A DNA stretch of 64,000 bases from Brasilonema sennae CENA114 (GTDB lineage: Bacteria > Cyanobacteriota > Cyanobacteriia > Cyanobacteriales > Nostocaceae): positions 3,918,674-3,982,673 of the forward strand of contig NZ_CP030118.1 of the NCBI RefSeq assembly GCF_006968745.1, in the 5' to 3' direction. Numbering within the stretch: position 1 is the first letter of the stretch; each line of letters opens with the position of its first letter. The notes below the pieces were generated by a model. That model did no database searches and was not told where the DNA came from. It was given only the letters and a program-made list of their open reading frames with translations. Positions 27,824-35,944 of this stretch are shown piece by piece. The translations under genes were made by a program, and so were the position numbers.

Positions 27824-27963
27824 AAATCTGATAGCGCTGCCCTGGTTACAAATTTTTTATTCAGATATCCTATTCGTCATGTCTTAATGTTCAATCTGCA
27901 ATTTCTGGACGAATATGAGGAAGATGATGAGGTGATACTGGCTGCGAAGCCGTCAGTCGGAGG

Positions 27964-28884
27964 CTCAGATCTTACACCTCCGGCTGAGTACGCCCAGAAC
28001 TCAAGTTCGTGGCTCATAAACACGCGTCCGTTAAAACGGAACGGCACATGCTTCTCCCAAGGGGAGACGCAATCATGCGAACAAGTCGGGAAACCCGGAC
28101 GCCCTAGTGGGAACGGCCACGCCTTACGGCTATCGGGTATGCCTGCGGCACGCCAAGGGCGAACGCAGTCGCCTAGGTCGGGAGACCCTCCAAAGAGCGC
28201 TGTCTCACCAGATACCTAGGTCGGGAAACCCCTTCGGGTGTGCGCAGAGCGCACGCCTTACGGCGAACGCCCTAGTGGGAACGGCCACGCCTTACGGTGA
28301 GTCCAGCGCTGCGGGAGGGTCTCCCTCCGCAGGCGACTGGCGAACCCGGAGGGCTATCGGGAACGCCCGTCGCCTGACGCCACATTCTACCCTGCCCGAA
28401 GGCGTTCCGCCTACAACGGGGGGAACCCTCCGCAGTCGCCACAACGGTCAAAGCTCGTCGCTTGGGTTGCTTCCCCCGACAGACTTTGGGGGAACCCCAA
28501 CGCCAGATCCCTACGGAGGGAAACCCTCCTACAGGACTGGCTCCCTCCGGGTTCACCAGTCGCCTACGGCGGGAAACCCTCTCCGAAGTTGCCACAACGC
28601 GGGGAACCCGCGCAAGGCACAACTCTTGGCAGCGCTGGATTCACCGCAAGGCGCTGCTCTCCGCACAGAAGTGGCACATGAGGGAAACCCTCCCGCAGCG
28701 CTGGACTCACCAGATGCCTGCGGAGGGAGACCCTCCCGCAGCCGGTTGTCGTCACCTCCTGCAGTACTGGCTCCCCAACGCAGTGCCTCCTGAAAAACTA
28801 ACAAGAGTCCGTTTTAACGGACTTGGACTTTGAGCCAAGAAATTTATTTCTTGGCGGGCAAAAAATATGGTGCAAGATCTGACT
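27964..28884. mobile_element. TIR element, copy A (921 bp, carries GC-rich repeat block)
   Basis: The ends are CTCAGATCTTACACC (27964-27978) and GGTGCAAGATCTGAC (28870-28884), imperfect reverse complements. Next to the ends lie the same internal palindromes as in copy B, in inverted orientation: the TCCGTTAAAACGGA type at about 28026-28041, GTCCGTTTTAACGGAC at 28807-28822 and CCAAGAAATTTATTTCTTGG at 28835-28854. The middle (28042-28800) is GC-rich dispersed repeat. No transposase. The right end lies 10 bp from the stop of the next gene. Confidence 0.75.
28042..28800. repeat. Block of GC-rich dispersed repeats inside copy A
   Basis: This stretch is clearly richer in G+C than its surroundings. 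It is built from recurring phrases such as CGGGAGACCCTCC, GCAGCGCTG, GTCGCCTACGGCGGG and GGGAAACCCTCC in both orientations. Several long open frames on both strands (for example 28107-28793 plus and 28272-28622 minus) come from the repeat composition and are not genes. Similar phrases occur at 20560, 38165, 48205, 51090, 53515, 58480 and 62165. Confidence 0.75.
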
Positions 28885-28893
28885 CAAGGTGTA

Positions 28894-29487
28894 TTAGGTT
28901 GCAGGTAATTCTTTGTATCCGATACGCTTCAATTTATTCCCCTGCAATATATATGTTTGAGCAACTTTCAACCTTGGACAACACAAGCCATCCTTTGGAC
29001 CTTGAGTCAACATAACGATTTTTATTTTTCCTGCACTAATAGAGATATTCTTGATTACCACCCGGTCTCCAAGAGACTCAGAAGCAACGTTCTTTGGGCT
29101 ACCTTTATCATTGATGATTACTGCTAAGTACTCAAAAATTCCTGAACCACCGCCGTTCATTGTCAAAAGGGTAACAGCATCTTTTATACCATCATTATTC
29201 AAATCACCAAAAGTGATGGTCTTTCCCCCCCATATACGTACTTTCTGCTCCTGATTTCTAAAAAAACCATTAATTAGTTTGAAAGAGCCGTACTCGGAAA
29301 TATGGTACTCAGCATTTGAAAGTGTTTCTTTAGTTAGGGATGTTTTACTGACTTTCTGCGTGCTTGTTTCTAGAGTACTTGCACTTGCTAAAGAGTTTGG
29401 TATTGCAGGTTGTTCTGTTACTCGTAGTGCAGTAAAAATAAGACCAAAAGGGATTATGAAAAAAATGAATTTGTGTTTTGTGATCAT
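28894..29487 (-). CDS. Secreted protein with FG-GAP-like motif, function unknown
   Basis: 197 aa with an N-terminal signal or anchor (about residues 6-22, KFIFFIIPFGLIFTAL). The middle holds ITFGDLNNDGIKDAVTLLTM (about 92-111), an acidic calcium-binding-like loop typical of FG-GAP/VCBS repeats, and GGGSGIFEYLAVIIND follows. Probably exported and calcium-binding; no enzymatic motif is seen. The C-terminus (YILQGNKLKRIGYKELPAT) ends 10 bp from the right end of TIR element copy A, so the element may have landed just past the stop and could have replaced its terminator. Confidence 0.6.
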   Translation of the reverse strand: MITKHKFIFFIIPFGLIFTALRVTEQPAIPNSLASASTLETSTQKVSKTSLTKETLSNAEYHISEYGSFKLINGFFRNQEQKVRIWGGKTITFGDLNNDGIKDAVTLLTMNGGGSGIFEYLAVIINDKGSPKNVASESLGDRVVIKNISISAGKIKIVMLTQGPKDGLCCPRLKVAQTYILQGNKLKRIGYKELPAT

Positions 29488-29567
29488 TTTTTTGAAATGA
29501 TATGAACAGCATTAAAGTAAAACTATATGATGGCTCAGAAGTTCTTTAGGTCTGAGAAAAGTCTCAA

Positions 29568-29614
29568 ATAAAAAAAGCTTAGATTCCCGACAACTTCTGC
29601 GAAGTCGGGAATCT
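29568..29614 (-). terminator. Rho-independent terminator of the RTX-like gene
   Basis: AGATTCCCGAC (29581-29591) pairs perfectly with GTCGGGAATCT (29604-29614). On the minus strand the stem is followed by AAGCTTTTTTT (29580-29570). It lies about 120 nt past the stop at 29735. Confidence 0.75.
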
Positions 29615-29734
29615 TGTTGTTGACGAATGATTTAGGATTGGTATGGTATCAGGCAGAAGCCGCACGCTATACAACGTGCACGACTTCTACACCATCACTA
29701 ATTTCACGATATGTGAATTAACTCAACCTACAGC

Positions 29735-30367
29735 TTAAACAAAGGTGAAGTCTCCTCTGGAGAAGCTCACGCTAGTGTTATTTAGTACGACGCCAATTAA
29801 ATCATTGCCGTAGAAAATCCGTGTATCTGGTGTTGTGCTATTCAAATCCCCTTCCCAGTTTTTAGATTGACTCAAGGTGTATTGACTGGAACTACCGCGA
29901 AGTTGAATGGTATCTCCAAACTCGAAATCTCCAATTACGGCGTAGCCTGTACCTCTGTAGTAAACACCGGTGGTTCTATCACCTAAAATGAAAGTATCTT
30001 TGTTTATATCCCCGCCAGTACCACCATACAAGTAGTCAATGTCTGTGCCACTACCATAACCATTCAAGGTATCATTGCCGTAGCCAGCATATAAAGTGTC
30101 ATTGCCAGCACCACCATACAAGATGTCATTGCCGTAGTCACCATACAGTACGTCTTTGCCGTCGCCACCAGACAAGATGTCATCATAGCCCCTACCAGCT
30201 ATTGTGTCATTACCAGAGCCTCCGTAGATGGTATTTTTGACATAATAACCTCCTCCAAGAACATCGTCGCCACCATTACCGTAGGCAGTCCAATTGCTAG
30301 AACCATTGTACTGAATGTTATCATTGCCATTAGTACCGTTGTAAGGGTTTGTAGTCACGTCAGCCAT
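29735..30367 (-). CDS. RTX/haemolysin-type calcium-binding repeat protein
   Basis: 210 aa starting MADVTTNPYNGTNGNDN, with GGAG about 9 nt before the ATG. Residues about 30-115 are nonapeptide repeats of GGxGxDxxx type: GGSGNDTIAGRGYDDILSGG, DGKDVLYGDYGNDILYGGAG, NDTLYAGYGNDTLNG. These form calcium-filled parallel beta rolls. The C-terminal part (DTFILGDRTTGVYY and FEFGDTIQLRG) resembles the tail module of cyanobacterial RTX proteins. No N-terminal signal peptide; such proteins usually leave by type I secretion with a C-terminal signal, but no transporter genes are here. Likely a small surface or extracellular protein. Confidence 0.85.
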   Translation of the reverse strand: MADVTTNPYNGTNGNDNIQYNGSSNWTAYGNGGDDVLGGGYYVKNTIYGGSGNDTIAGRGYDDILSGGDGKDVLYGDYGNDILYGGAGNDTLYAGYGNDTLNGYGSGTDIDYLYGGTGGDINKDTFILGDRTTGVYYRGTGYAVIGDFEFGDTIQLRGSSSQYTLSQSKNWEGDLNSTTPDTRIFYGNDLIGVVLNNTSVSFSRGDFTFV

Positions 30368-30591
30368 GTGAAATTACTCCGATTTTCAAGTTATTTTCTA
30401 AGGTAAAAAATGGCTTTTGCGACGTGATTAACTACTGAAAACCATCTCGCTGCAATAAACCATTCTTTACCTTCATTGCGCTTAATGAGATGCGCTTCTT
30501 GTATTAGCGAAAATGTTATTAAAAGTCAGCAAAACAAGTAAGTCAATACCACAAAGCTACCTGCTTATAGTAAAGACTAAGCGGACATCAA

Positions 30592-30623
30592 ATCAGTTAT
30601 CAGTTATCAGTTATCAGTTATCA
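30592..30623. repeat. ATCAGTT heptamer tandem array
   Basis: About four and a half ATCAGTT units. A second short GTTTACT-type array follows at about 30668-30690. The remainder of the gap 30368-30876 shows no gene. Confidence 0.7.
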
Positions 30624-30779
30624 GGCGTATGGCGGGGGACGCGCGACCCAAGGATTTAACTGATAACTGTTTACTGTTTACTGTTCACTGTTAAATAACC
30701 TGTTTTCGCTATCAAAATCAATCTGAATCTTTGCTTGCAAAGCCATACTCTCAGATCTGCTAAGTAATGTCAGTGCGAA

Positions 30780-30819
30780 AAAGTCGGACAGAATTGGAAG
30801 AAAGTCGGAAAAAGTCGGA
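30780..30819 (+). promoter_or_regulatory. Three AAAGTCGGA direct repeats upstream of the WD40 NTPase
   Basis: AAAGTCGGA occurs at 30780, 30801 and 30811; the last two are 10 bp apart (about one helical turn) and the first is 21 bp before them. They lie 58-97 nt before the start codon, where a regulator could bind. No -10/-35 pair is clear. Confidence 0.35.
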
Positions 30820-30876
30820 TATCTACTGACTTTCCCGTAAAATGCTGGTGGAAGTATTCTGTAACCACTTGAAATC

Positions 30877-33800
30877 ATGAATATTGAGGAAGCGCTGGCT
30901 GTTGCAGACGCTGCCATATTTGCTTATACGGGTAAACATTTGAGGGATCAGGAAAAATCAATACTGTCAGCTTCTTGGGAAGGTCAAACGTATGAGCAGA
31001 TGGCACAGAAGTTTTCATGGTCTGAGAAAACTCTCAAAGATGCAGGTTCTAGTTTATGGAAATCCCTATCAAAGGCGCTAGGGGAAAAAGTCACTAAAAA
31101 AAACTTTAAAGCAGCTTTGGAACGTCGGCGAATAGAGAACACCTCAGCGCAGCAATCAAGAGATAACCAAGACTGGGGAACAGCACCAGATGTTTCAGTG
31201 TTCTTTGGACGTGAAGAAGAACTGCAACTTCTTGAGCAATGGATTCTCAAAGACCGCTGCCGACTGGTTGGTATTATTGGTTTTGGTGGGATTGGTAAAA
31301 CTAAACTGTCCGTTTGCTTGGGTAAAGGTGGTATTGGCAAGACGGACCTATTCTTAAAGTTAGCTCGCAGCATTGGGCATGAGTTTACTTATTTTATCTG
31401 GCGCTCTTTACTTAACGCTCCACCCCTGACAACTATCCTCACTGACTGGATTAAGTTTTTGTCTAACCACCAAGAAACTCGTTTACCTGAGACTGTGGAT
31501 GAGCAACTGAGATTGGTGTTGCAGTATCTGCAATCGGAACGTTGTCTGCTGATACTTGATAATATGGAAACTGTGCTGCAAGGTGGGGTTAGCGCGGGAC
31601 AGTATCGCCAAGGTTATGAAGAGTATGGTCAACTGCTGAAGGCGATCGCACAAGTTCCCCATCAAAGCTGTTTATTGCTCACTAGCCGCGAGAAGCCAAA
31701 AGAATTAGATCGTAGTCCCTATTCTGTGCAGGTTCTGGAACTGGGGGGTCTAAATTATGCACAAGGACGCAAGATTTTTGCCCAAATTGGCTCTTTTGAG
31801 GGTTCTGATGAACAATGGCAGGAATTGATTGCTTTTTATAATGGTAATCCTCTGGTTCTTGAACTCGCAGCGCGGCATATCCAAGAAGTTTTCTTCGGTA
31901 ATATCTCTGATTTCTTGCGGGAAGGTAAACAAGTCTTTGAAGATTTGCACGACTTACTGGACTGGCATTTTGAACGACTCTGTGAGCAAGAAAGGGAAAT
32001 CACTTACTGGTTTGCGATTAACCGGGAAGCTGTATCAATTGTCGATTTACGTCATGATATCCTAACTTCTTCCAGGCAAAAATGCCTTCCATCCACACTA
32101 CAATCCTTACAACGCAGATTACCAGTTGAAAAAAACGAACAAGCCTCTGCCTTTACTTTACAGCCTGTTCTCATTGAGTACATAACCGAGCGATTGATTG
32201 AACAAATCACTCAAGAGATTTCCACGGGCAATGTTTCTTTGTTTAACACTCACGCAATTATCAAAGCCTCAGCCAAAGATTATGTACGCAAAAGTCAAGA
32301 AGTTCTCATCCTTCATCCCCTTCATCAAACACTCATTGAAAGTTTAGAGAATACTACCCTTGAAGCGCGACTGACTCAAATTCTCTCCACGCTACGTCAA
32401 CAATCCCCTTGCAAATCCGGTTACATAGCAGGAAATGCCCTTAACCTCCTTTGCTTTGGACACTCTAGCTTGGAGAAATACGACTTCTCCTATCTCGAAA
32501 TTCGGCAAGCTTATCTGCAAGGAATGACTTTACATAAGGTCAGCTTTGCTTATTCTAAATTCGTACAAACTGTTTTCACGACCATTTTTGGAAAAATCTT
32601 ATCCCTTGCACTGAGTCCTAGTGGAGAATGCTTCGCCACCGCAGACACTCTCAATGAAATCCGTCTGTGGCACATCATAGACAATCAACCAATCCTCACG
32701 CTACGCGGTCACACTAATTGGGTATGGTCAGTTGCTTTCAGTCCTGACGGGCTGCTTCTAGCCAGTGGTAGCAACGATCCAAGCGTAAAGCTCTGGGATA
32801 CCCGCAACGGTCAGTGTCTTCACACCTTAAAGGATCATACCAAAACTGTCTACTCGGTAGCTTTTAGCCCGTGTGGTGCCATACTTGCAAGTGCTAGCGA
32901 AGACCATACTGTTAAATTATGGAGTGTGCACACAGGAAAGTGCTTGAATACTTTAACAGGTCATACTAGTTCTGTGTGGACTGTTACTTTCAGTCCGGAT
33001 GGCACTACGCTGGTCAGTGGTAGCAGTGACCGAACCATAAAGTTTTGGAATATACAGACATCTCAGTGCATCAGAACGCTTGAGGGGCACGCTAGTGAGT
33101 TGCGTGTTGTTGCTTTTAGTATCAATGGACGAATTCTAGGAAGTGGTAGCGCTGATAAAACAATAAAACTCTGGAATGTTGACACGGGTGATTGTCTCCG
33201 TACCTTGCAGGGACATACAGGTATCGTACGTTGTATTTCTTACAGTCACGATGATCGATTTTTGGCTAGCAGCAGTGATGACCAGACTATAAAGCTTTGG
33301 GACGGACAAACTGGTCATTGTGTCAATACGCTCAAAGGTCACACAGCTAGCGTACGTTCAGTGGTTTTCAGCCCAGACAGTTCTACGCTGATCAGTGGTG
33401 GCTATGACGAAACAGTAAAGCTTTGGGAGTGTGATACAGGACGTTGCTTTAACACACTCCAGGGATATACGAACTCTGTTCGTTCTGTTGCTTTCAGTCC
33501 GGATGGAAACGTGCTTGCTAGTAGCTGCGACAATGGGACTGTCATTTTATGGGATATTGACACTGGGCAACCGACTCACGTTTTGAAAGAGCATACGAGT
33601 ACCGTTTGGACTGTTGCTTTGGGTTCGCATTCCAGTCAGCTTCTTGCTAGTGGCAGTTGGGATCAAACAATTAAGCTTTGGAACCAAAAAGGTTTGTGCC
33701 TTGGTACCTTGAGAGGTCATATCGATATCGTATTATCTGTAGCGTTTCATCCCACAAATCATATCTTAGCCAGCTGTAGTCAGGATACCACGATTAAATT

Positions 33801-34449
33801 GTGGAATGTGCATACAGGGGAATGTTTCCAGACGTTACAAGGTCATACTGGTAACATCTTATCAGTCGCCTTTGCTCCTGATGGCTGTATATTAGCTAGC
33901 AGCAGTGGCGACAAAACTGTGAAGCTTTGGGAATTAAATACAGCGGAATGCTTTAAAACGCTACAAAAGCATACAGGTGGTGTGTGGACAATTGCCTTTA
34001 GTCCAAATGGTGCCATGCTTGCTAGTGCGGGTGATGACCAGACAGTAAACTTGTGGCATCTGCCATCTGGGGAATGTATCTTGACGCTGCAAGGACATGA
34101 TAACAAAATTAAATCCATTGCCTTTGCGCCAGATGGTCAATTTTTAGCAAGCGGCGGTGAAGATAACACTATCAAAGTATGGGATGTGCAAACTGGTCAA
34201 TGCTTGTATACTTTGTTAGGACATGACAAATGGATACAGTCGGTTGCTTTTAGTCCAAATGGCTCTATCTTAGCTAGTGGTAGCGAAGATGAAACGATAA
34301 AGCTTTGGGATGTGGGAACTGGTAAATGTATTCAAACATTGCGATGCTGTAGACCATTAGAAGGCATGAACATTATTGGTGCTACAGGATTAACTGCAGC
34401 ACAAAAAGCTGTCCTCAAAGCTTTAGGTGCACTAGAAAATGAAACATGA
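30877..34449 (+). CDS. STAND (NB-ARC-type) NTPase with 14 WD40 repeats
   Basis: 1190 aa in three parts. Residues about 1-90 form a helix-turn-helix-like N-terminal domain (EALAVADAAIFAYTGKHLRD, WEGQTYEQMAQKFSWSEKTL) common in cyanobacterial WD40 NTPases. About 105-420 is an NB-ARC-type NTPase: a P-loop that occurs twice in tandem (GFGGIGKTKLS and GKGGIGKTDLF), Walker B CLLILDNMETVL and LLTSREKP. After a helical linker (about 430-560), I count 14 WD40 repeats (about 570-1155), enough for two seven-blade propellers. The tail GMNIIGATGLTAAQKAVLKALGA is typical of this group. Likely a ligand-sensing signalling or defence switch; the trigger and output are unknown. Confidence 0.85.
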   Translation: MNIEEALAVADAAIFAYTGKHLRDQEKSILSASWEGQTYEQMAQKFSWSEKTLKDAGSSLWKSLSKALGEKVTKKNFKAALERRRIENTSAQQSRDNQDWGTAPDVSVFFGREEELQLLEQWILKDRCRLVGIIGFGGIGKTKLSVCLGKGGIGKTDLFLKLARSIGHEFTYFIWRSLLNAPPLTTILTDWIKFLSNHQETRLPETVDEQLRLVLQYLQSERCLLILDNMETVLQGGVSAGQYRQGYEEYGQLLKAIAQVPHQSCLLLTSREKPKELDRSPYSVQVLELGGLNYAQGRKIFAQIGSFEGSDEQWQELIAFYNGNPLVLELAARHIQEVFFGNISDFLREGKQVFEDLHDLLDWHFERLCEQEREITYWFAINREAVSIVDLRHDILTSSRQKCLPSTLQSLQRRLPVEKNEQASAFTLQPVLIEYITERLIEQITQEISTGNVSLFNTHAIIKASAKDYVRKSQEVLILHPLHQTLIESLENTTLEARLTQILSTLRQQSPCKSGYIAGNALNLLCFGHSSLEKYDFSYLEIRQAYLQGMTLHKVSFAYSKFVQTVFTTIFGKILSLALSPSGECFATADTLNEIRLWHIIDNQPILTLRGHTNWVWSVAFSPDGLLLASGSNDPSVKLWDTRNGQCLHTLKDHTKTVYSVAFSPCGAILASASEDHTVKLWSVHTGKCLNTLTGHTSSVWTVTFSPDGTTLVSGSSDRTIKFWNIQTSQCIRTLEGHASELRVVAFSINGRILGSGSADKTIKLWNVDTGDCLRTLQGHTGIVRCISYSHDDRFLASSSDDQTIKLWDGQTGHCVNTLKGHTASVRSVVFSPDSSTLISGGYDETVKLWECDTGRCFNTLQGYTNSVRSVAFSPDGNVLASSCDNGTVILWDIDTGQPTHVLKEHTSTVWTVALGSHSSQLLASGSWDQTIKLWNQKGLCLGTLRGHIDIVLSVAFHPTNHILASCSQDTTIKLWNVHTGECFQTLQGHTGNILSVAFAPDGCILASSSGDKTVKLWELNTAECFKTLQKHTGGVWTIAFSPNGAMLASAGDDQTVNLWHLPSGECILTLQGHDNKIKSIAFAPDGQFLASGGEDNTIKVWDVQTGQCLYTLLGHDKWIQSVAFSPNGSILASGSEDETIKLWDVGTGKCIQTLRCCRPLEGMNIIGATGLTAAQKAVLKALGALENET

Positions 34450-34544
34450 GTTTAGAAGTCACAGTTAAGACAGATTTCACACCTCGCGGTAATGTACATA
34501 CCGTGATTGAGGTGCGTCATCATAAGCAAGAAATCACATCGTAG
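34446..34544 (+). pseudogene. C-terminal fragment of a second queF
   Basis: VTVKTDFTPRGNVHTVIEVRHH matches residues 101-121 of the intact QueF at 27446-27823 with two changes, followed by a different tail (KQEITS). An ATG (34446) overlaps the TGA of the WD40 gene, giving a 32-codon open frame. All catalytic residues are missing, so no reductase activity is possible. Confidence 0.85.
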
Positions 34545-34547
34545 TAG

Positions 34548-35261
34548 TTAGACCTGTATTTGGGATGCGATCGATTTGACAGTTCTGTTGTCATCACGCT
34601 TTTTGATCACTTGTGCGGGCACGCCGACTGCAACTGACAAAGGTGGAATATCTTTAGTCACAACCGATCCTGCACCAATAATACTACCCCGCCCAATTGT
34701 AACTCCATCTAGTACTCTCACCCCACTTCCCAGCCAGCAATCATCCTCAATCACAATTCCTTTTACACTTAATCCCTGTTCTCTGAACTTCCGATTAGGA
34801 TCTGCAAAAATGTGATTATTGGCGTAGAGTGATGAGTGGGATGCAATCATACAATCTTTACCAATCTTGATGAAACCTGGGCCAGCCATACAGACGTAGG
34901 GACCAATGTAAGTATGTTCACCAATATGAATATGACCATCTTGGTGACCACCGTAAGCTCTAATATCGACACCACGATCAATTGACACGTTTGACTCAAA
35001 GCAAATCTTATTACCTTTATTGCTCAGATAAGTGCCACTATATATACGGACATTATCTCCAATCTCAATAGTGCGCGTGCCGATAAACCGGACATTAGGT
35101 TGGATATAAACGGATTTTCCGACTCGACCGAAAATAGTCCGATAAACTATATTTCGTAGCACTTTACCGATGGGGGTAGGAATTCCTCCCAGGAGTCCTG
35201 TCAATATGTATTCCTTCCCGTAAAGCTGCAATAATTGAAAAGTTGAATTTTCTCCACTCAT
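34548..35261 (-). CDS. Hexapeptide-repeat (left-handed beta-helix) acyltransferase
   Basis: About 237 aa from ATG 35261 (MSGENSTFQLLQLYGKEYIL), preceded by AGGGGAG about 10 nt upstream; the open frame reaches 35396, but that extension looks unlike the family. Hexapeptide repeats run from about residue 65 to 215 (IEIGDNVRIYSGTYL, IHIGEHTYIGPYV, IVIEDDCWLGSGVRVLDGVTIGRGSIIGAGSVV), ending in the standard PPLSVAVGVPAQVIKKR. A conserved His in YANNHIF is the likely base. Relatives O-acetylate sugars of polysaccharides or lipopolysaccharide, so it could modify surface glycans. It lies between the two queF fragments. Confidence 0.88.
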   Translation of the reverse strand: MSGENSTFQLLQLYGKEYILTGLLGGIPTPIGKVLRNIVYRTIFGRVGKSVYIQPNVRFIGTRTIEIGDNVRIYSGTYLSNKGNKICFESNVSIDRGVDIRAYGGHQDGHIHIGEHTYIGPYVCMAGPGFIKIGKDCMIASHSSLYANNHIFADPNRKFREQGLSVKGIVIEDDCWLGSGVRVLDGVTIGRGSIIGAGSVVTKDIPPLSVAVGVPAQVIKKRDDNRTVKSIASQIQV

Positions 35262-35880
35262 GGTTTTTAGCTCCCCTGTTGAATATAAACTGAAGCTTAG
35301 ATTCCAGAAAAATAATCTGTTCTGATGAGAAAACATCAGATGCGTAACATCAGGTTTGTCAAATTCTTGCCCAACCAGAGGACTTATTAAAATCAAGAGT
35401 CCTCAAGTTAGTATTAAATATTCATAGCAACGCAAACAAGGAGTGAAAAAGTTTCACTTGCATGCAAATGTCATTGTTGATTTTAGGAGTGAAATTTCCC
35501 ACCAAATATTAGTACATGAAGTTAGGGTGGAGTGTCTCCAACTTCAGCCATCACATTAAAGTTAATCATCGGAGCGAACAAATAAACACTTCCCCGACAA
35601 CTATAACGGCTCTCTTGCAGCCTGTTTTTGGATTCCGCTGCTCTAATCATGAGGTGCAAAGAGAATTGAGATCTTAACTACAGCGCCTTTATAGTGACGC
35701 AGATAATAATTATATTACATCTTAAAATTTGATTTAGAATTTTTTTTTCAATAACCTATAATATTTTCATCAAAATCAAAAAAATCAAAAGATTATAGAT
35801 GTGGTCATAACAGTCGTGATGTCAAAAAGACTGTTGGCAATACTCCAGCTTTCTCGCCGCCCAAAGGGCAATACGCGTAG
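35262..35880. other. Gene-free AT-rich gap
   Basis: Upstream of the acetyltransferase; probably holds its promoter. No gene, array or strong hairpin was recognised. Confidence 0.4.
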
Positions 35881-35943
35881 CGTATCGCTATATTTCCCAC
35901 GAAGAATCGGCAATCAAATCCTAAACGATTTTGTTGCTGCTGT
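35881..35943 (+). pseudogene. Internal fragment of a second queF
   Basis: The DNA reading CGCTATATTTCCCACGAAGA and the later AATCAAATCCTA and GATTTTGTTGCTG blocks are almost identical to 27672-27730 inside intact queF, covering the RYISHEE..NQILDDFVAA region. A small indel breaks the frame. It stops at the 3' end of the haemagglutinin-like pseudogene. Confidence 0.8.
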
Positions 35944-35944
35944 T

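Noticed and set aside
27887..27963. Start of an acidic frame MFNLQFLDEYEEDDEVILAA after queF
   Set aside because: Only about 25 codons before TIR element A; might be the stump of a gene cut by the element but too short to call.
28107..28793. 228-codon plus-strand frame and overlapping frames on both strands
   Set aside because: They arise from GC-rich dispersed repeats with low stop frequency; no protein-like composition and no start signals.
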